Assembly (NCBI RefSeq): GCF_042676605.1
Contig: NZ_JBHTHQ010000021.1
Coordinates: forward strand, 248,001-312,000
Source of the DNA: Alloscardovia venturai
GTDB lineage: Bacteria; Actinomycetota; Actinomycetes; Actinomycetales; Bifidobacteriaceae
Direction: 5' to 3'
DNA length: 64,000 bases
Part shown: positions 1 to 7,632 of the stretch, one piece after another
How the letters are laid out: each line of letters begins with the position of its first letter
How positions within the stretch are numbered: position 1 is the stretch's first letter
Translations under genes and position numbers: made by a program
The notes under the pieces: model-generated
What the model was told of the DNA's origin: nothing
What the model saw: the letters and a program-made list of their open reading frames with translations, nothing else
Databases searched by the model: none

Positions 1-795
1 TTTGGCGTACGTGAACTTGCTATGGGTGCTATTACCAACGGCATCATCCTTGGCTCTCATACTCGTCCATTCAATGGTACATTCTTCATGTTCTCTGACT
101 ACGAGCGTCCAACAGTACGTCTCGCAGCTTTGATGAATATCCCACAGCTTTATGTATGGACTCACGATTCTGTAGCTGTAGGTGAAGATGGTCCTACTCA
201 CCAGCCAGTTGAGAATCTCACTGCTATGCGTACTATTCCAAACTTGGAAGTTGTTCGTCCTGCAGATGAATATGAGACTGCTGAAGCTTACCGTTACAAC
301 TTTGAGCGTACTTCTACCGCTCCTGTTGCCATGGTTCTCACACGCCAGAATGTTCCTACCCTAGCAGAGACTGCTGCGAAGGCAAAGGAAGGCGTAAAGC
401 ACGGCGCGTATGTACTCGTAGATACCGAAGGTACTCCAGATGTCGTCCTTATGGGTTCGGGTTCTGAAGTACAGCATGCAGTAGAAGCAGCTAAGACTTT
501 GGCAGCTGAAGGCATCAAGGCTCGCGTTGTATCCGTTCCGTCTATGGAATGGTTCGAGCAGCAGACTGATGAGTACAAGGAATCTGTACTCCCAGCAGCT
601 GTAAAGGCGCGCGTTTCTGTTGAAGCTGGTCTTGCAATGCCATGGTACAAGTATTTGGGTTCCTTCGGTAAAGCTGTATCCATCGAGACATTTGGTCTCC
701 AGGGTGCAGGTGACGAGAATATGAAGGCTCTTGGCATTACTGCTGACCACGTTGTTGAAGAAGCTAAGGCTTCTATCGCAGCTGCTCGTGCATAA
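1..795 (+). CDS. tkt: Transketolase, C-terminal part (5' end outside window)
   Basis: The frame is open from base 1, so the gene starts upstream and only the last 264 residues are present. Transketolase moves two-carbon ketol units between sugar phosphates using thiamine diphosphate; in bifidobacteria it feeds the fructose-6-phosphate phosphoketolase shunt. The part seen covers the pyrimidine-binding domain, with the conserved FSDYERP and GEDGPTHQP stretches, and the C-terminal transketolase domain, with a GSGSEV loop. The transaldolase gene follows 72 bases downstream, with a hairpin terminator between them. It could be another ThDP enzyme only in principle, because GEDGPTHQP is characteristic of transketolase. 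Confidence 0.95.
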   Translation, partial: FGVRELAMGAITNGIILGSHTRPFNGTFFMFSDYERPTVRLAALMNIPQLYVWTHDSVAVGEDGPTHQPVENLTAMRTIPNLEVVRPADEYETAEAYRYNFERTSTAPVAMVLTRQNVPTLAETAAKAKEGVKHGAYVLVDTEGTPDVVLMGSGSEVQHAVEAAKTLAAEGIKARVVSVPSMEWFEQQTDEYKESVLPAAVKARVSVEAGLAMPWYKYLGSFGKAVSIETFGLQGAGDENMKALGITADHVVEEAKASIAAARA

Positions 796-807
796 GAAAT
801 AAGTTTT

Positions 808-834
808 GGGGAGAGTTTTTGCTCTCCCCTTTTT
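808..834 (+). terminator. Hairpin terminator between tkt and tal
   Basis: A perfect 8-bp stem, GGGGAGAG (808-815) with CTCTCCCC (822-829), closes a short T-rich loop and is followed by five T. It lies 13 bases after the transketolase stop and about 35 bases before the transaldolase start, so it should reduce or end read-through into tal. Confidence 0.7.
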
Positions 835-867
835 AAGGGATTCCTTAATTTAGAGGAGAAAAATAAA

Positions 868-1980
868 ATGACACAGAATGTGCATACTCAGAAGACCAGT
901 GACTCTGGCGTTTCTATCTGGCTCGACGATTTGAGCCGTTCCCGCATTGAGTCAGGCTCTTTGCAGGACCTCATCGCACACAAGAACGTTGTAGGTGTGA
1001 CTACTAATCCATCTATCTTCCAGAAGGCTCTTCATGAAGTTGGTCCATATGACGAGCAGCTCAAGTCTCTCGGCGCAGATGTCAATGTAGAAGATGCTAT
1101 CCGTGAACTCACTACAACTGACGTGCGTAACGCAACTGATATCTTCCGCGAGGTTGCTGAGGCTACTGACTACGTTAATGGTCGCGTTTCCATCGAAGTA
1201 GACCCTCGTTTGGCTCATGACACTGAGAATACCGAGAAGCAGGCAGTTGAACTTTGGGAGAAGGTCAACCGTCCAAATGCAATGATTAAGATTCCTGCAA
1301 CTCTTGAAGGCTTGCCAGCAATCACCGCCACCCTCGCTAAAGGCATCTCCGTAAACGTAACCTTGATCTTCTCTATCGAGCGTTATGAGCAGGTCATTGA
1401 TGCTTATATCGAAGGTATGAAGCAGGCTAAGGCTAACGGTCATGATCTTTCTAAGATCGCTTCTGTAGCATCCTTCTTCGTATCCCGTGTCGATACTGCA
1501 GTAGATAAGCTCCTTGAAGAGAATGGTTCCGAGGAGGCTAAGGCTCTCGAGGGTAAGGCAGCAGTTGCTAACGCGCGCATTGCTTATGAACTCTTCGAGA
1601 ACAAGTTCAATAACTCTGCTGACTGGGCTGAGCTTGAGGCAGCTGGCGCACATCGTCAGCGTCCACTTTGGGCTTCGACTGGTACAAAGAACGCTGCATA
1701 CTCCCCTTCAAAGTATGTCGATGAACTTGTAGCAGAAGATGTCGTCAACACCATGCCTGAGAAGACCCTCAATGCATTGGCTGAGCAGGGTAACGGCGCT
1801 CCTTCTATCAAGGGCACCTATGAAGAGTCTCACGCAATCATGAACAAGCTTGCTGAGCTTGGCATCGACATCAAGCAGGTTACTGACAAGCTTGAAGCTG
1901 ATGGCGTTGCTGCATTCATTAAGTCTTGGGACTCTGTGATTGCAGATGTTCAGGCTGGTATCGATCGCGTAAACGCATAA
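868..1980 (+). CDS. tal: Transaldolase
   Basis: 370 residues, the usual length of the long actinobacterial transaldolases. It transfers dihydroxyacetone units between sedoheptulose-7-phosphate, glyceraldehyde-3-phosphate, erythrose-4-phosphate and fructose-6-phosphate in the cytoplasm. The signature VGVTTNPSIF lies near residue 42. The Schiff-base lysine is expected to be Lys141 in IKIPAT, and further conserved blocks are SVNVTLIFS and SFFVSRVD. The start ATG is preceded by AGAGGAGA, a good ribosome binding site. With the transketolase just upstream it forms the non-oxidative pentose phosphate pair that supplies the bifid shunt. Confidence 0.96.
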   Translation: MTQNVHTQKTSDSGVSIWLDDLSRSRIESGSLQDLIAHKNVVGVTTNPSIFQKALHEVGPYDEQLKSLGADVNVEDAIRELTTTDVRNATDIFREVAEATDYVNGRVSIEVDPRLAHDTENTEKQAVELWEKVNRPNAMIKIPATLEGLPAITATLAKGISVNVTLIFSIERYEQVIDAYIEGMKQAKANGHDLSKIASVASFFVSRVDTAVDKLLEENGSEEAKALEGKAAVANARIAYELFENKFNNSADWAELEAAGAHRQRPLWASTGTKNAAYSPSKYVDELVAEDVVNTMPEKTLNALAEQGNGAPSIKGTYEESHAIMNKLAELGIDIKQVTDKLEADGVAAFIKSWDSVIADVQAGIDRVNA

Positions 1981-2024
1981 GTTAGTTTAGCTTTCGCGTT
2001 TTTAGCGAGACAGACTGATTGATT

Positions 2025-2055
2025 AAGGAGCTCACCTACGGGTGAGCTCCTTTTG
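2025..2055 (+). terminator. Terminator of tal with UACG tetraloop
   Basis: A perfect 12-bp stem, AAGGAGCTCACC (2025-2036) with GGTGAGCTCCTT (2041-2052), is closed by TACG. The C(UACG)G loop belongs to the very stable UNCG class. It is followed by a short T run and lies 45 bases after the tal stop. Confidence 0.85.
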
Positions 2056-2082
2056 CGTGTACCCTTTACAAGGCTTATGAGC

Positions 2083-2125
2083 AAGTAAAAAGGGAGCCTA
2101 CTCTTAGTAGGCTCCCTTTTTACTT
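2083..2125. terminator. Bidirectional terminator between tal (+) and secG (-)
   Basis: A perfect 19-bp inverted repeat (2083-2101 with 2107-2125) around a 5-base loop. A run of A on the left arm and of T on the right arm makes it work in both directions. It lies 22 bases past the secG stop, so it serves secG on the minus strand and backs up the tal terminator on the plus strand. Confidence 0.9.
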
Positions 2126-2147
2126 CCGAAATACAAATAAAATTACT

Positions 2148-2402
2148 TTAGTGCCCAAACTTTACCATAAAATCGAGCACGATAATAAGTACAATCCATA
2201 CAAGCCCAACGCCGACGGTAATACGATTCAAATTACGCTCTGCAACTCCAGATGTGCCCGCATTAGCAGAGATGCCGCCACCAAACATGTCGGAGAGACC
2301 ACCGCCTTTACCTTTATGCATCAGAATCAGTGCTGTAAGCAGGATACTCAAAATAACAACGATTACCTCAAGAACAATCTTGAGTATAGCGAATGCGCTC
2401 AC
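2148..2402 (-). CDS. secG: Protein translocase subunit SecG
   Basis: Small membrane subunit of the SecYEG translocon, which helps SecA-driven protein export. Two transmembrane helices flank the conserved cytoplasmic loop HKGKGGGLSDMFGGG, which is diagnostic for SecG. I place the start at the GTG at 2402 because GGAGG lies 5 bases before it; this gives 84 residues. An in-frame ATG at 2414 and a TTG at 2420 are possible, but the ribosome binding site would then fall inside the gene. It lies 48 bases downstream of tpiA on the same strand, a tpiA-secG neighbourhood common in Gram-positive bacteria. Confidence 0.93.
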   Translation of the reverse strand: MSAFAILKIVLEVIVVILSILLTALILMHKGKGGGLSDMFGGGISANAGTSGVAERNLNRITVGVGLVWIVLIIVLDFMVKFGH

Positions 2403-2450
2403 ATGAACCTCCATATACAAACTAAGTAAAAGGATACACGAAGGGCACGA

Positions 2451-3260
2451 TTACAACGAATTACGCTTCTTAGCAGCCTTTAACGTTAAACGAATAATCG
2501 ATGCAAATTCCTCAGCCTGCAAGCTCGCTCCTCCAACCAAGAATCCATCCATATCATGCGCTTCATTCATGAGTAGAGTAGCATTAGATGCCGTAACAGA
2601 ACCGCCATAAAGGATGCGAATCTTTTGCGCAGTCTCAGCAGAATATATATGAGTGAAGTGCTGACGGATAGCGGCAGCTGCATCTTGTGCTGACTGAGGC
2701 GTAGCGACGAGCCCCGTGCCGATTGCCCATACCGGTTCATATGCAACAATCAGTTTTGCAGCATCTTCTTCGGATAAATCACGAGTAATATCATCAACTT
2801 GACCTACTGCGTAGTCAAGTTCGATACCCTCACGACGTTCTTCATACCCCTCGCCCACACACAATATTGGAGTCATTCCGGCCGCGAGGACTGCTCGAAC
2901 CTGATCTACCAGAAGAGCGTCATCATCGGCATAGTAGCGGCGACGTTCAGAGTGTCCGACAAGTACATAGGTACAGCCAAGCGCTGAGAGCATGTCAGCG
3001 GAAACATCACCCGTGAAAGCTCCTTGTGCTGTCACGGAGACTGTCTGAGCACCATAACGAATGTTGAGCTTATCCGCGTCAACGAGAACTTGTACGCTTC
3101 GTATAGAGGTGAATGGCGGAAGAAGTGCGATATCACAATCGTCATAATCGAAATGAGCGTCACGAAGAAGCCATGCAAGTTTTTGTACGAAATATGTAGC
3201 TTCACGATGATCCAAATTCATCTTCCAGTTGCCTACGACAAGCGGCTTTCTGGTAGCCAT
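2451..3260 (-). CDS. tpiA: Triose-phosphate isomerase
   Basis: 269 residues. It interconverts dihydroxyacetone phosphate and glyceraldehyde-3-phosphate in the cytoplasm as a TIM-barrel dimer. All catalytic blocks are present: NWKMN with Lys13, GHSERR with His103, and AYEPVWAIGTG with catalytic Glu175. The phosphate-binding YGGSV and the C-terminal VGGASL follow. The ATG has only a weak ribosome binding site (GAGT). It follows pgk by 169 bases with a hairpin between, and precedes secG. This places lower glycolysis next to the export gene. Confidence 0.97.
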   Translation of the reverse strand: MATRKPLVVGNWKMNLDHREATYFVQKLAWLLRDAHFDYDDCDIALLPPFTSIRSVQVLVDADKLNIRYGAQTVSVTAQGAFTGDVSADMLSALGCTYVLVGHSERRRYYADDDALLVDQVRAVLAAGMTPILCVGEGYEERREGIELDYAVGQVDDITRDLSEEDAAKLIVAYEPVWAIGTGLVATPQSAQDAAAAIRQHFTHIYSAETAQKIRILYGGSVTASNATLLMNEAHDMDGFLVGGASLQAEEFASIIRLTLKAAKKRNSL

Positions 3261-3365
3261 AGAATTTACTCATTTCTATTTGACAATATTTATGTGAAAC
3301 TCATACAGGTGCACATCTGTTTATACAGTACACCGCACACGGTTTCGCGTAATCCCTATTATAAA

Positions 3366-3413
3366 GAAGGCAGCTTACCGCTTGCACAAAAGCACAAACA
3401 GCAAGCTGCCTTC
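3366..3413 (-). terminator. Hairpin between pgk and tpiA
   Basis: An 11-bp perfect inverted repeat, GAAGGCAGCTT (3366-3376) with AAGCTGCCTTC (3403-3413), starts 17 bases after the pgk stop. The loop is long (26 bases) and can form smaller pairings. On the minus strand it is followed by TTTATAAT, a weak T tail, so it may be a leaky terminator or an mRNA-processing/stability hairpin. Confidence 0.5.
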
Positions 3414-3429
3414 AGCATTCCGCGATTTA

Positions 3430-4626
3430 CTAGTCGAGAACGCTCAAGCCTGGCAAAGTCTTTCCTTCGAGGAACTCGAGGGATGCGCCGCCACCAGTGG
3501 AGATGTGAGAGAACTTGCTCTCGTCAAAGCCAAGATTGCGCACAGCAGAAGCAGAATCGCCACCACCGACGATGGAGAATGCTCCATTCTCAGCTGTTGC
3601 ATCGATAAGGCCTTGTGCTACAGCACGAGTGCCACCGGCAAAGTTTGCGAACTCGAATACACCCATTGGACCATTCCATACGACAGTCTTGGAATCAACA
3701 ATCTTATCATGGAAGAGCTTAGCGGACTCAGGACCGATATCGAGACCAATCTTGTCAGCTGGAATCTGATCTGCTGGTACCGCTTCATAAGCAGAATCAG
3801 CAGCAAAGGAGTCAGCAGCGAGAATATCTGTAGGAAGAACGATTTCTACACCGTTCTTTTCAGCTGTCTCGATGTAGCCCTTAACAGTATCAATCTGATC
3901 TTCTTCAAGCAAAGACTTACCTACTTCGTAGCCCTTTGCCTTGAGGAAAGTAAATACCATACCGCCACCGATGACAAGACGGTCAGCCTTGTTAAGGAGG
4001 TTTGAAATGACACCGAGCTTGTCAGAGACCTTAGAGCCGCCGAGCACTACAGTTAAAGGACGTTCTGGGTCATTAGTCTTAGAAAGTGCAGTAACTTCCT
4101 TCTCTACCAACAGACCCGCTGCAGACGGGAGATCAGCAGCTACATCATAGTTAGAACCCTGTGCGCGGTGTACTACACCGAAACCATCTGATACGAACAC
4201 ATCGCCGAGAGCAGCAATCTTCTTTGCATACGCAGCACGCTCAGCTGCATCCTTGGAGGTTTCCTCTGGATTGAAACGAACGTTCTCGAGCATCACAACG
4301 TCACCGTCGTTCATGGCAGCTACCTTAGCTTGTGCATCCTCACCATAGGTATCCTTTGCGAGTGCTACTGGAGCGTTGATGAGCTCAGCGAGACGAGCAG
4401 CCACAGGAGCAAGGCTCAGTTCAGGCACGACCTGACCCTTTGGACGACCGAGGTGAGCCATCAAAATAACCTTTGCACCCCGCTCGCGCAATGCGTTAAT
4501 GGTAGGCAGTGCAGCGCGGATACGACCATCATCAGTGATAGTCGTGCCATCGAGTGGAACATTAAAATCAGCACGAACAAGCACACGCTTGCCGCTCAAA
4601 TTACCCAAATCCTTGAGTGTCTTCAT
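3430..4626 (-). CDS. pgk: Phosphoglycerate kinase
   Basis: 398 residues. It makes ATP from 1,3-bisphosphoglycerate in glycolysis. The N-terminal substrate domain shows VRADFNVPLDG and HLGRPKG. The nucleotide domain shows VLGGSKVSDK, the WNGPMGVFE hinge region and the glycine-rich STGGGASLEFLEG. The start is the ATG at 4626, where the conserved MKTLKDL begins and AAAGG sits at a proper distance. The open frame runs further upstream into whiA, but that part has no family similarity. It lies 34 bases after whiA and ahead of tpiA. Confidence 0.96.
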   Translation of the reverse strand: MKTLKDLGNLSGKRVLVRADFNVPLDGTTITDDGRIRAALPTINALRERGAKVILMAHLGRPKGQVVPELSLAPVAARLAELINAPVALAKDTYGEDAQAKVAAMNDGDVVMLENVRFNPEETSKDAAERAAYAKKIAALGDVFVSDGFGVVHRAQGSNYDVAADLPSAAGLLVEKEVTALSKTNDPERPLTVVLGGSKVSDKLGVISNLLNKADRLVIGGGMVFTFLKAKGYEVGKSLLEEDQIDTVKGYIETAEKNGVEIVLPTDILAADSFAADSAYEAVPADQIPADKIGLDIGPESAKLFHDKIVDSKTVVWNGPMGVFEFANFAGGTRAVAQGLIDATAENGAFSIVGGGDSASAVRNLGFDESKFSHISTGGGASLEFLEGKTLPGLSVLD

Positions 4627-4660
4627 GAGCATCCTTTCTTTGTTTGCTACGTAATGAAGT

Positions 4661-5620
4661 TTAGTCCTTTTCTGCTTCTGCCGCACGTTGCTTTTCGACT
4701 TTGGTAGCAAGTTGAAGCAGACGACGAATGCGGCCTGCAATAGCATCCTTCGTAATTGGAGGATTCGCTAAGCGACCAAGCTCCTCGAGACTTGCATCGC
4801 CGTGGTCGAGGCGGAGCTGACCTGCTGCACGCAAATTCTCTGGAATGTTGTCGCCAAGAATTTCAAACGCTTTACGAACCTTTTGGCTCGCCTCAACAGC
4901 AGCTTTTGCGCTTCTGCGCATATTAGCATCGTCAAAGTTTGCAAGACGATTTGCCTTACCTCGACTCTCCCCCTCTACGCGCTTGCCACTCCATTCGCGT
5001 GCAGTACGTTCAGCACCCATGAGGATAAGCATACGCTCAATGACATCTGGGTCGTGGAGCACGACTCGCACGGAACTATTGACTCGACGAGGTTTTACAG
5101 TGATACCAAGTCTACGAGCAGCGAGAATGAGGTCATTAACAGCTTCGGCAGAAGGGCATACGATTTCCATAAAACTGGATTTTCCAGGATCGCTCAAACG
5201 ACCTTTTGCAAGGAATGCCCCGCGCCATGCTGATTTTACTTGTGCAATATTTCCTTGCATATGAACTGGCGAAATGCCAGGATTCTCGTGGCCGCGCTGG
5301 TCAAGTAAACCAGATTGAAGTGCGAGATTACGACCGTTTGACTGTACAAAGACAGTAAAGAATTCAATTATGCTTCCATTCGGCAAAGTTGTGGAGCCTG
5401 GCTGAAGTTTTGCATCATACTGCCACACTGTGCGCAATGCGTTTTGGAGCCATTGAGCAGCGGTCTTGCTCGTAAATTGGCTTGCTACTACAGGCACGCC
5501 TTTGACACGCTGAATGCCACCGCCAAAACGAAGCATAGTAGAAATCTGAGCTTGCTTTGCTAATGACGACTCATCAGCGATTGCAGCGAGTTCGTTCTTG
5601 ACTTCGTCAAGCAGAGACAC
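4661..5620 (-). CDS. whiA: DNA-binding protein WhiA
   Basis: 319 residues. WhiA has a degenerate LAGLIDADG homing-endonuclease fold joined to a C-terminal helix-turn-helix. In Streptomyces it controls sporulation with WhiB; in non-sporulating actinobacteria it is linked to division and chromosome functions. The central block with RGAFLAKG and the C-terminal TKDAIAGRIRRLL helix are recognisable. The GTG start at 5620 is preceded by AAGGAGGG. It sits between rapZ and pgk. The YvcK/CofD-like gene that usually separates rapZ from whiA is not here. Confidence 0.92.
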   Translation of the reverse strand: MSLLDEVKNELAAIADESSLAKQAQISTMLRFGGGIQRVKGVPVVASQFTSKTAAQWLQNALRTVWQYDAKLQPGSTTLPNGSIIEFFTVFVQSNGRNLALQSGLLDQRGHENPGISPVHMQGNIAQVKSAWRGAFLAKGRLSDPGKSSFMEIVCPSAEAVNDLILAARRLGITVKPRRVNSSVRVVLHDPDVIERMLILMGAERTAREWSGKRVEGESRGKANRLANFDDANMRRSAKAAVEASQKVRKAFEILGDNIPENLRAAGQLRLDHGDASLEELGRLANPPITKDAIAGRIRRLLQLATKVEKQRAAEAEKD

Positions 5621-5732
5621 AATGCCCTCCTTGTAGGGTAGGTAGCGATTTATCCGAATGTTAGTGTAGCTAATGGCGTGGAATTTTTCTGCATACTTTC
5701 ACAAGCGTTTAGCGAGGACATGCAAAAGTAAT

Positions 5733-6653
5733 TTAAGAGCGGTGCATTCGTTCAAGCTCTCGTGCAGAGACGGTGACCGTCAGTCCGCGGGCTTTGAGCC
5801 GACGTGCCAATTCATGACTCATAGCAACCGAACGATGCTGTCCGCCGGTACATCCTACAGCAATAGTGACAAAGTGCTTGTCTTCTCGTGCGTATCCTTC
5901 AAGCGCAATGGACAAAGCTTTCTCATAGGCATCAAGAAACTCAGATGCCCCATCACTTGAGAGCACGTACTGACTTACCGCTTCATCCAATCCAGTAAGA
6001 TTGCGCAGCTGCGGAACCCAATATGGGTTTGGTAAGAAGCGTACATCAAGGACGAAATCCGCGTCTGAAGGCACACCATGTTTAAACCCAAAGCTGAAAA
6101 TATGAACATTGACGGTCTTCGGCCCGGTACCTACCAGTGACTCATAGAGCTGTGTGCTCAACTGGTGAATACTTGTCCGAGAGGTGTCAAGGATGACATC
6201 GGCTCGCTCTTTAAGAACCTTGAGGAGCTCACGTTCTTCGGTAATACCGTCAATAAGCCTACCGCCATTTTGCAATGGGTGAGGACGCCTGACTGATTCA
6301 TAACGCTTGACAAGTACATCATCACTCGCATCGAGGAAAATGATACGAGTCTTAACTCCTAAATCTTCAAGATGAGCAAGAACTTGAGCCAAATCGTCAA
6401 AATATGAGCGTGACCGAACATCAATTACTGCCGCTAGCTTATGGACTTTTGAACCTGATGATGTCATCATATCGACGAGCGGTATAAGAAGCTTTGGAGG
6501 GAGGTTATCTACGACATACCAGCCAATATCTTCCACACTGTCCGCTGCTCTAGAGCGCCCTGCCCCAGACATACCGGTAATGAGCAAGACCTCAAAGTCT
6601 TGAGCTGTATCATCCTTATGATTGATAATTTTTGTGGAAGGTTCTGTGCTCAT
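5733..6653 (-). CDS. rapZ: RapZ-family nucleotide-binding protein
   Basis: RapZ/YvcJ family P-loop protein, 306 residues from the chosen start. The Walker A motif GMSGAGRS is near residue 27. The conserved C-terminal half has FGFKHGVP, the LPNPYW block and GCTGGQHRSV. In E. coli RapZ guides RNase E to the GlmZ small RNA; in Gram-positive bacteria the role is less clear and nucleotide hydrolysis has been shown. I prefer the ATG at 6653 to the ATG at 6659, because AAGGA is about 8 bases from the former and touches the latter. It is transcribed between aroE and whiA. Confidence 0.92.
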   Translation of the reverse strand: MSTEPSTKIINHKDDTAQDFEVLLITGMSGAGRSRAADSVEDIGWYVVDNLPPKLLIPLVDMMTSSGSKVHKLAAVIDVRSRSYFDDLAQVLAHLEDLGVKTRIIFLDASDDVLVKRYESVRRPHPLQNGGRLIDGITEERELLKVLKERADVILDTSRTSIHQLSTQLYESLVGTGPKTVNVHIFSFGFKHGVPSDADFVLDVRFLPNPYWVPQLRNLTGLDEAVSQYVLSSDGASEFLDAYEKALSIALEGYAREDKHFVTIAVGCTGGQHRSVAMSHELARRLKARGLTVTVSARELERMHRS

Positions 6654-6704
6654 ATCCATATTCCTTAGTTTATCTTAAACGTAGTTTTGTCACATGCCCT
6701 ATCT

Positions 6705-7622
6705 CTACAATTGTTCGAAGAGCGCACTTTTCATAGCAGCGAACGCTTGACTTTCCACATCAGCTTCGGAATATTTCGTCATATATGCAATCTGAGCGAT
6801 AGCTTGACGAAGAAGCATGTGCTCTCCCCCACACACCTGAGCTCCTCGTTGAGCGAGTACACTCATGAGTGCTGTAGGCCGAGGATCATAAATGACGTCA
6901 AGCATGGAAAGATGGTCTAACTTAATGTCATGCTCGTCAGCACATTCCAGTTCGTGTGCGAGTGTATCTGTAGCATGTGCAGTTACTGCGGAAACAGCAA
7001 AATTATGACGCGAAAATTCATTTATGGCGCTGTGCCACGGCATGATGGTGAAAGTCGATTGAGCATTCGCGTACGCATGCATTTTTGTGGCTATTGCTAC
7101 TGCACTGTCATGATGAATAGCACATATGGTAAATCGGTGCACGCCAAGTTCAATGAGGGCGGCTATAGAGGATGTGGCAGTGCTTCCAGAACCGAGGATA
7201 AGCGCAGAAGTATGTGGCTTAGAAGTGTCTTCTACGCCAAATTCATCGCGGAATGTGAGTTTAATTCCATCAACATCAGTGTTGTATAAAGCAATATATG
7301 GCATGTTGGGATTATACGGATTAGGTTTATCCCAATCGAAGACAGCGGTATTTGCAACTTTAAGATGACGTACACGCTCGTCAGCGATTTCTCCGAACTC
7401 TAATGCTTTTTTCTTCAATGGCATTGTCATAGATACTCCGGCCCATTGAGGATTGAGCGAGGAGAAAAAGTCGTGAAGATCTTCTTGAGAAATTTCACGC
7501 TTGTCGTATTCCCAACCAGTTAAGCCTAATGCACGATATGCTGCATTATGCAGCACAGGTGAGAGTGAATGTTGAATAGGAGAACCAAGCACGGCCGCAC
7601 GATGATACGTCATGGTGCTCAT
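6705..7622 (-). CDS. aroE: Shikimate dehydrogenase
   Basis: About 305 residues. It reduces 3-dehydroshikimate with NADPH in aromatic amino acid synthesis. The shikimate-binding SLSP block is near the N-terminus. The segment VSMTMPLKKKA carries the expected catalytic lysine, NTDVDG the expected catalytic aspartate, and LGSGSTATS the dinucleotide loop. The start is uncertain: ATG at 7622 (used) or ATG at 7613, and neither has a strong ribosome binding site. Coupling to uvrC, which stops 10 bases upstream, may drive translation. The sequence is rather divergent, so quinate/shikimate specificity cannot be judged. Confidence 0.88.
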   Translation of the reverse strand: MSTMTYHRAAVLGSPIQHSLSPVLHNAAYRALGLTGWEYDKREISQEDLHDFFSSLNPQWAGVSMTMPLKKKALEFGEIADERVRHLKVANTAVFDWDKPNPYNPNMPYIALYNTDVDGIKLTFRDEFGVEDTSKPHTSALILGSGSTATSSIAALIELGVHRFTICAIHHDSAVAIATKMHAYANAQSTFTIMPWHSAINEFSRHNFAVSAVTAHATDTLAHELECADEHDIKLDHLSMLDVIYDPRPTALMSVLAQRGAQVCGGEHMLLRQAIAQIAYMTKYSEADVESQAFAAMKSALFEQL

Positions 7623-7632
7623 TATGCACTGT

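Noticed and set aside
294..750. Long minus-strand frames inside the transketolase gene
   Set aside because: Complete overlap with a conserved coding frame, no ribosome binding site and no protein family resemblance.
952..1653. 233-codon minus-strand frame inside transaldolase
   Set aside because: Antisense shadow of a highly biased gene; no similarity to a known family.
3358..3363. TATAAT on the minus strand after the pgk hairpin as a tpiA promoter
   Set aside because: The best -35-like sequence is 20 bases away and overlaps the hairpin; the hexamer may just be part of the T tail.
3024..4005. Plus-strand frames across tpiA and pgk
   Set aside because: They cross the intergenic hairpin and antisense strands of two conserved genes without family resemblance.
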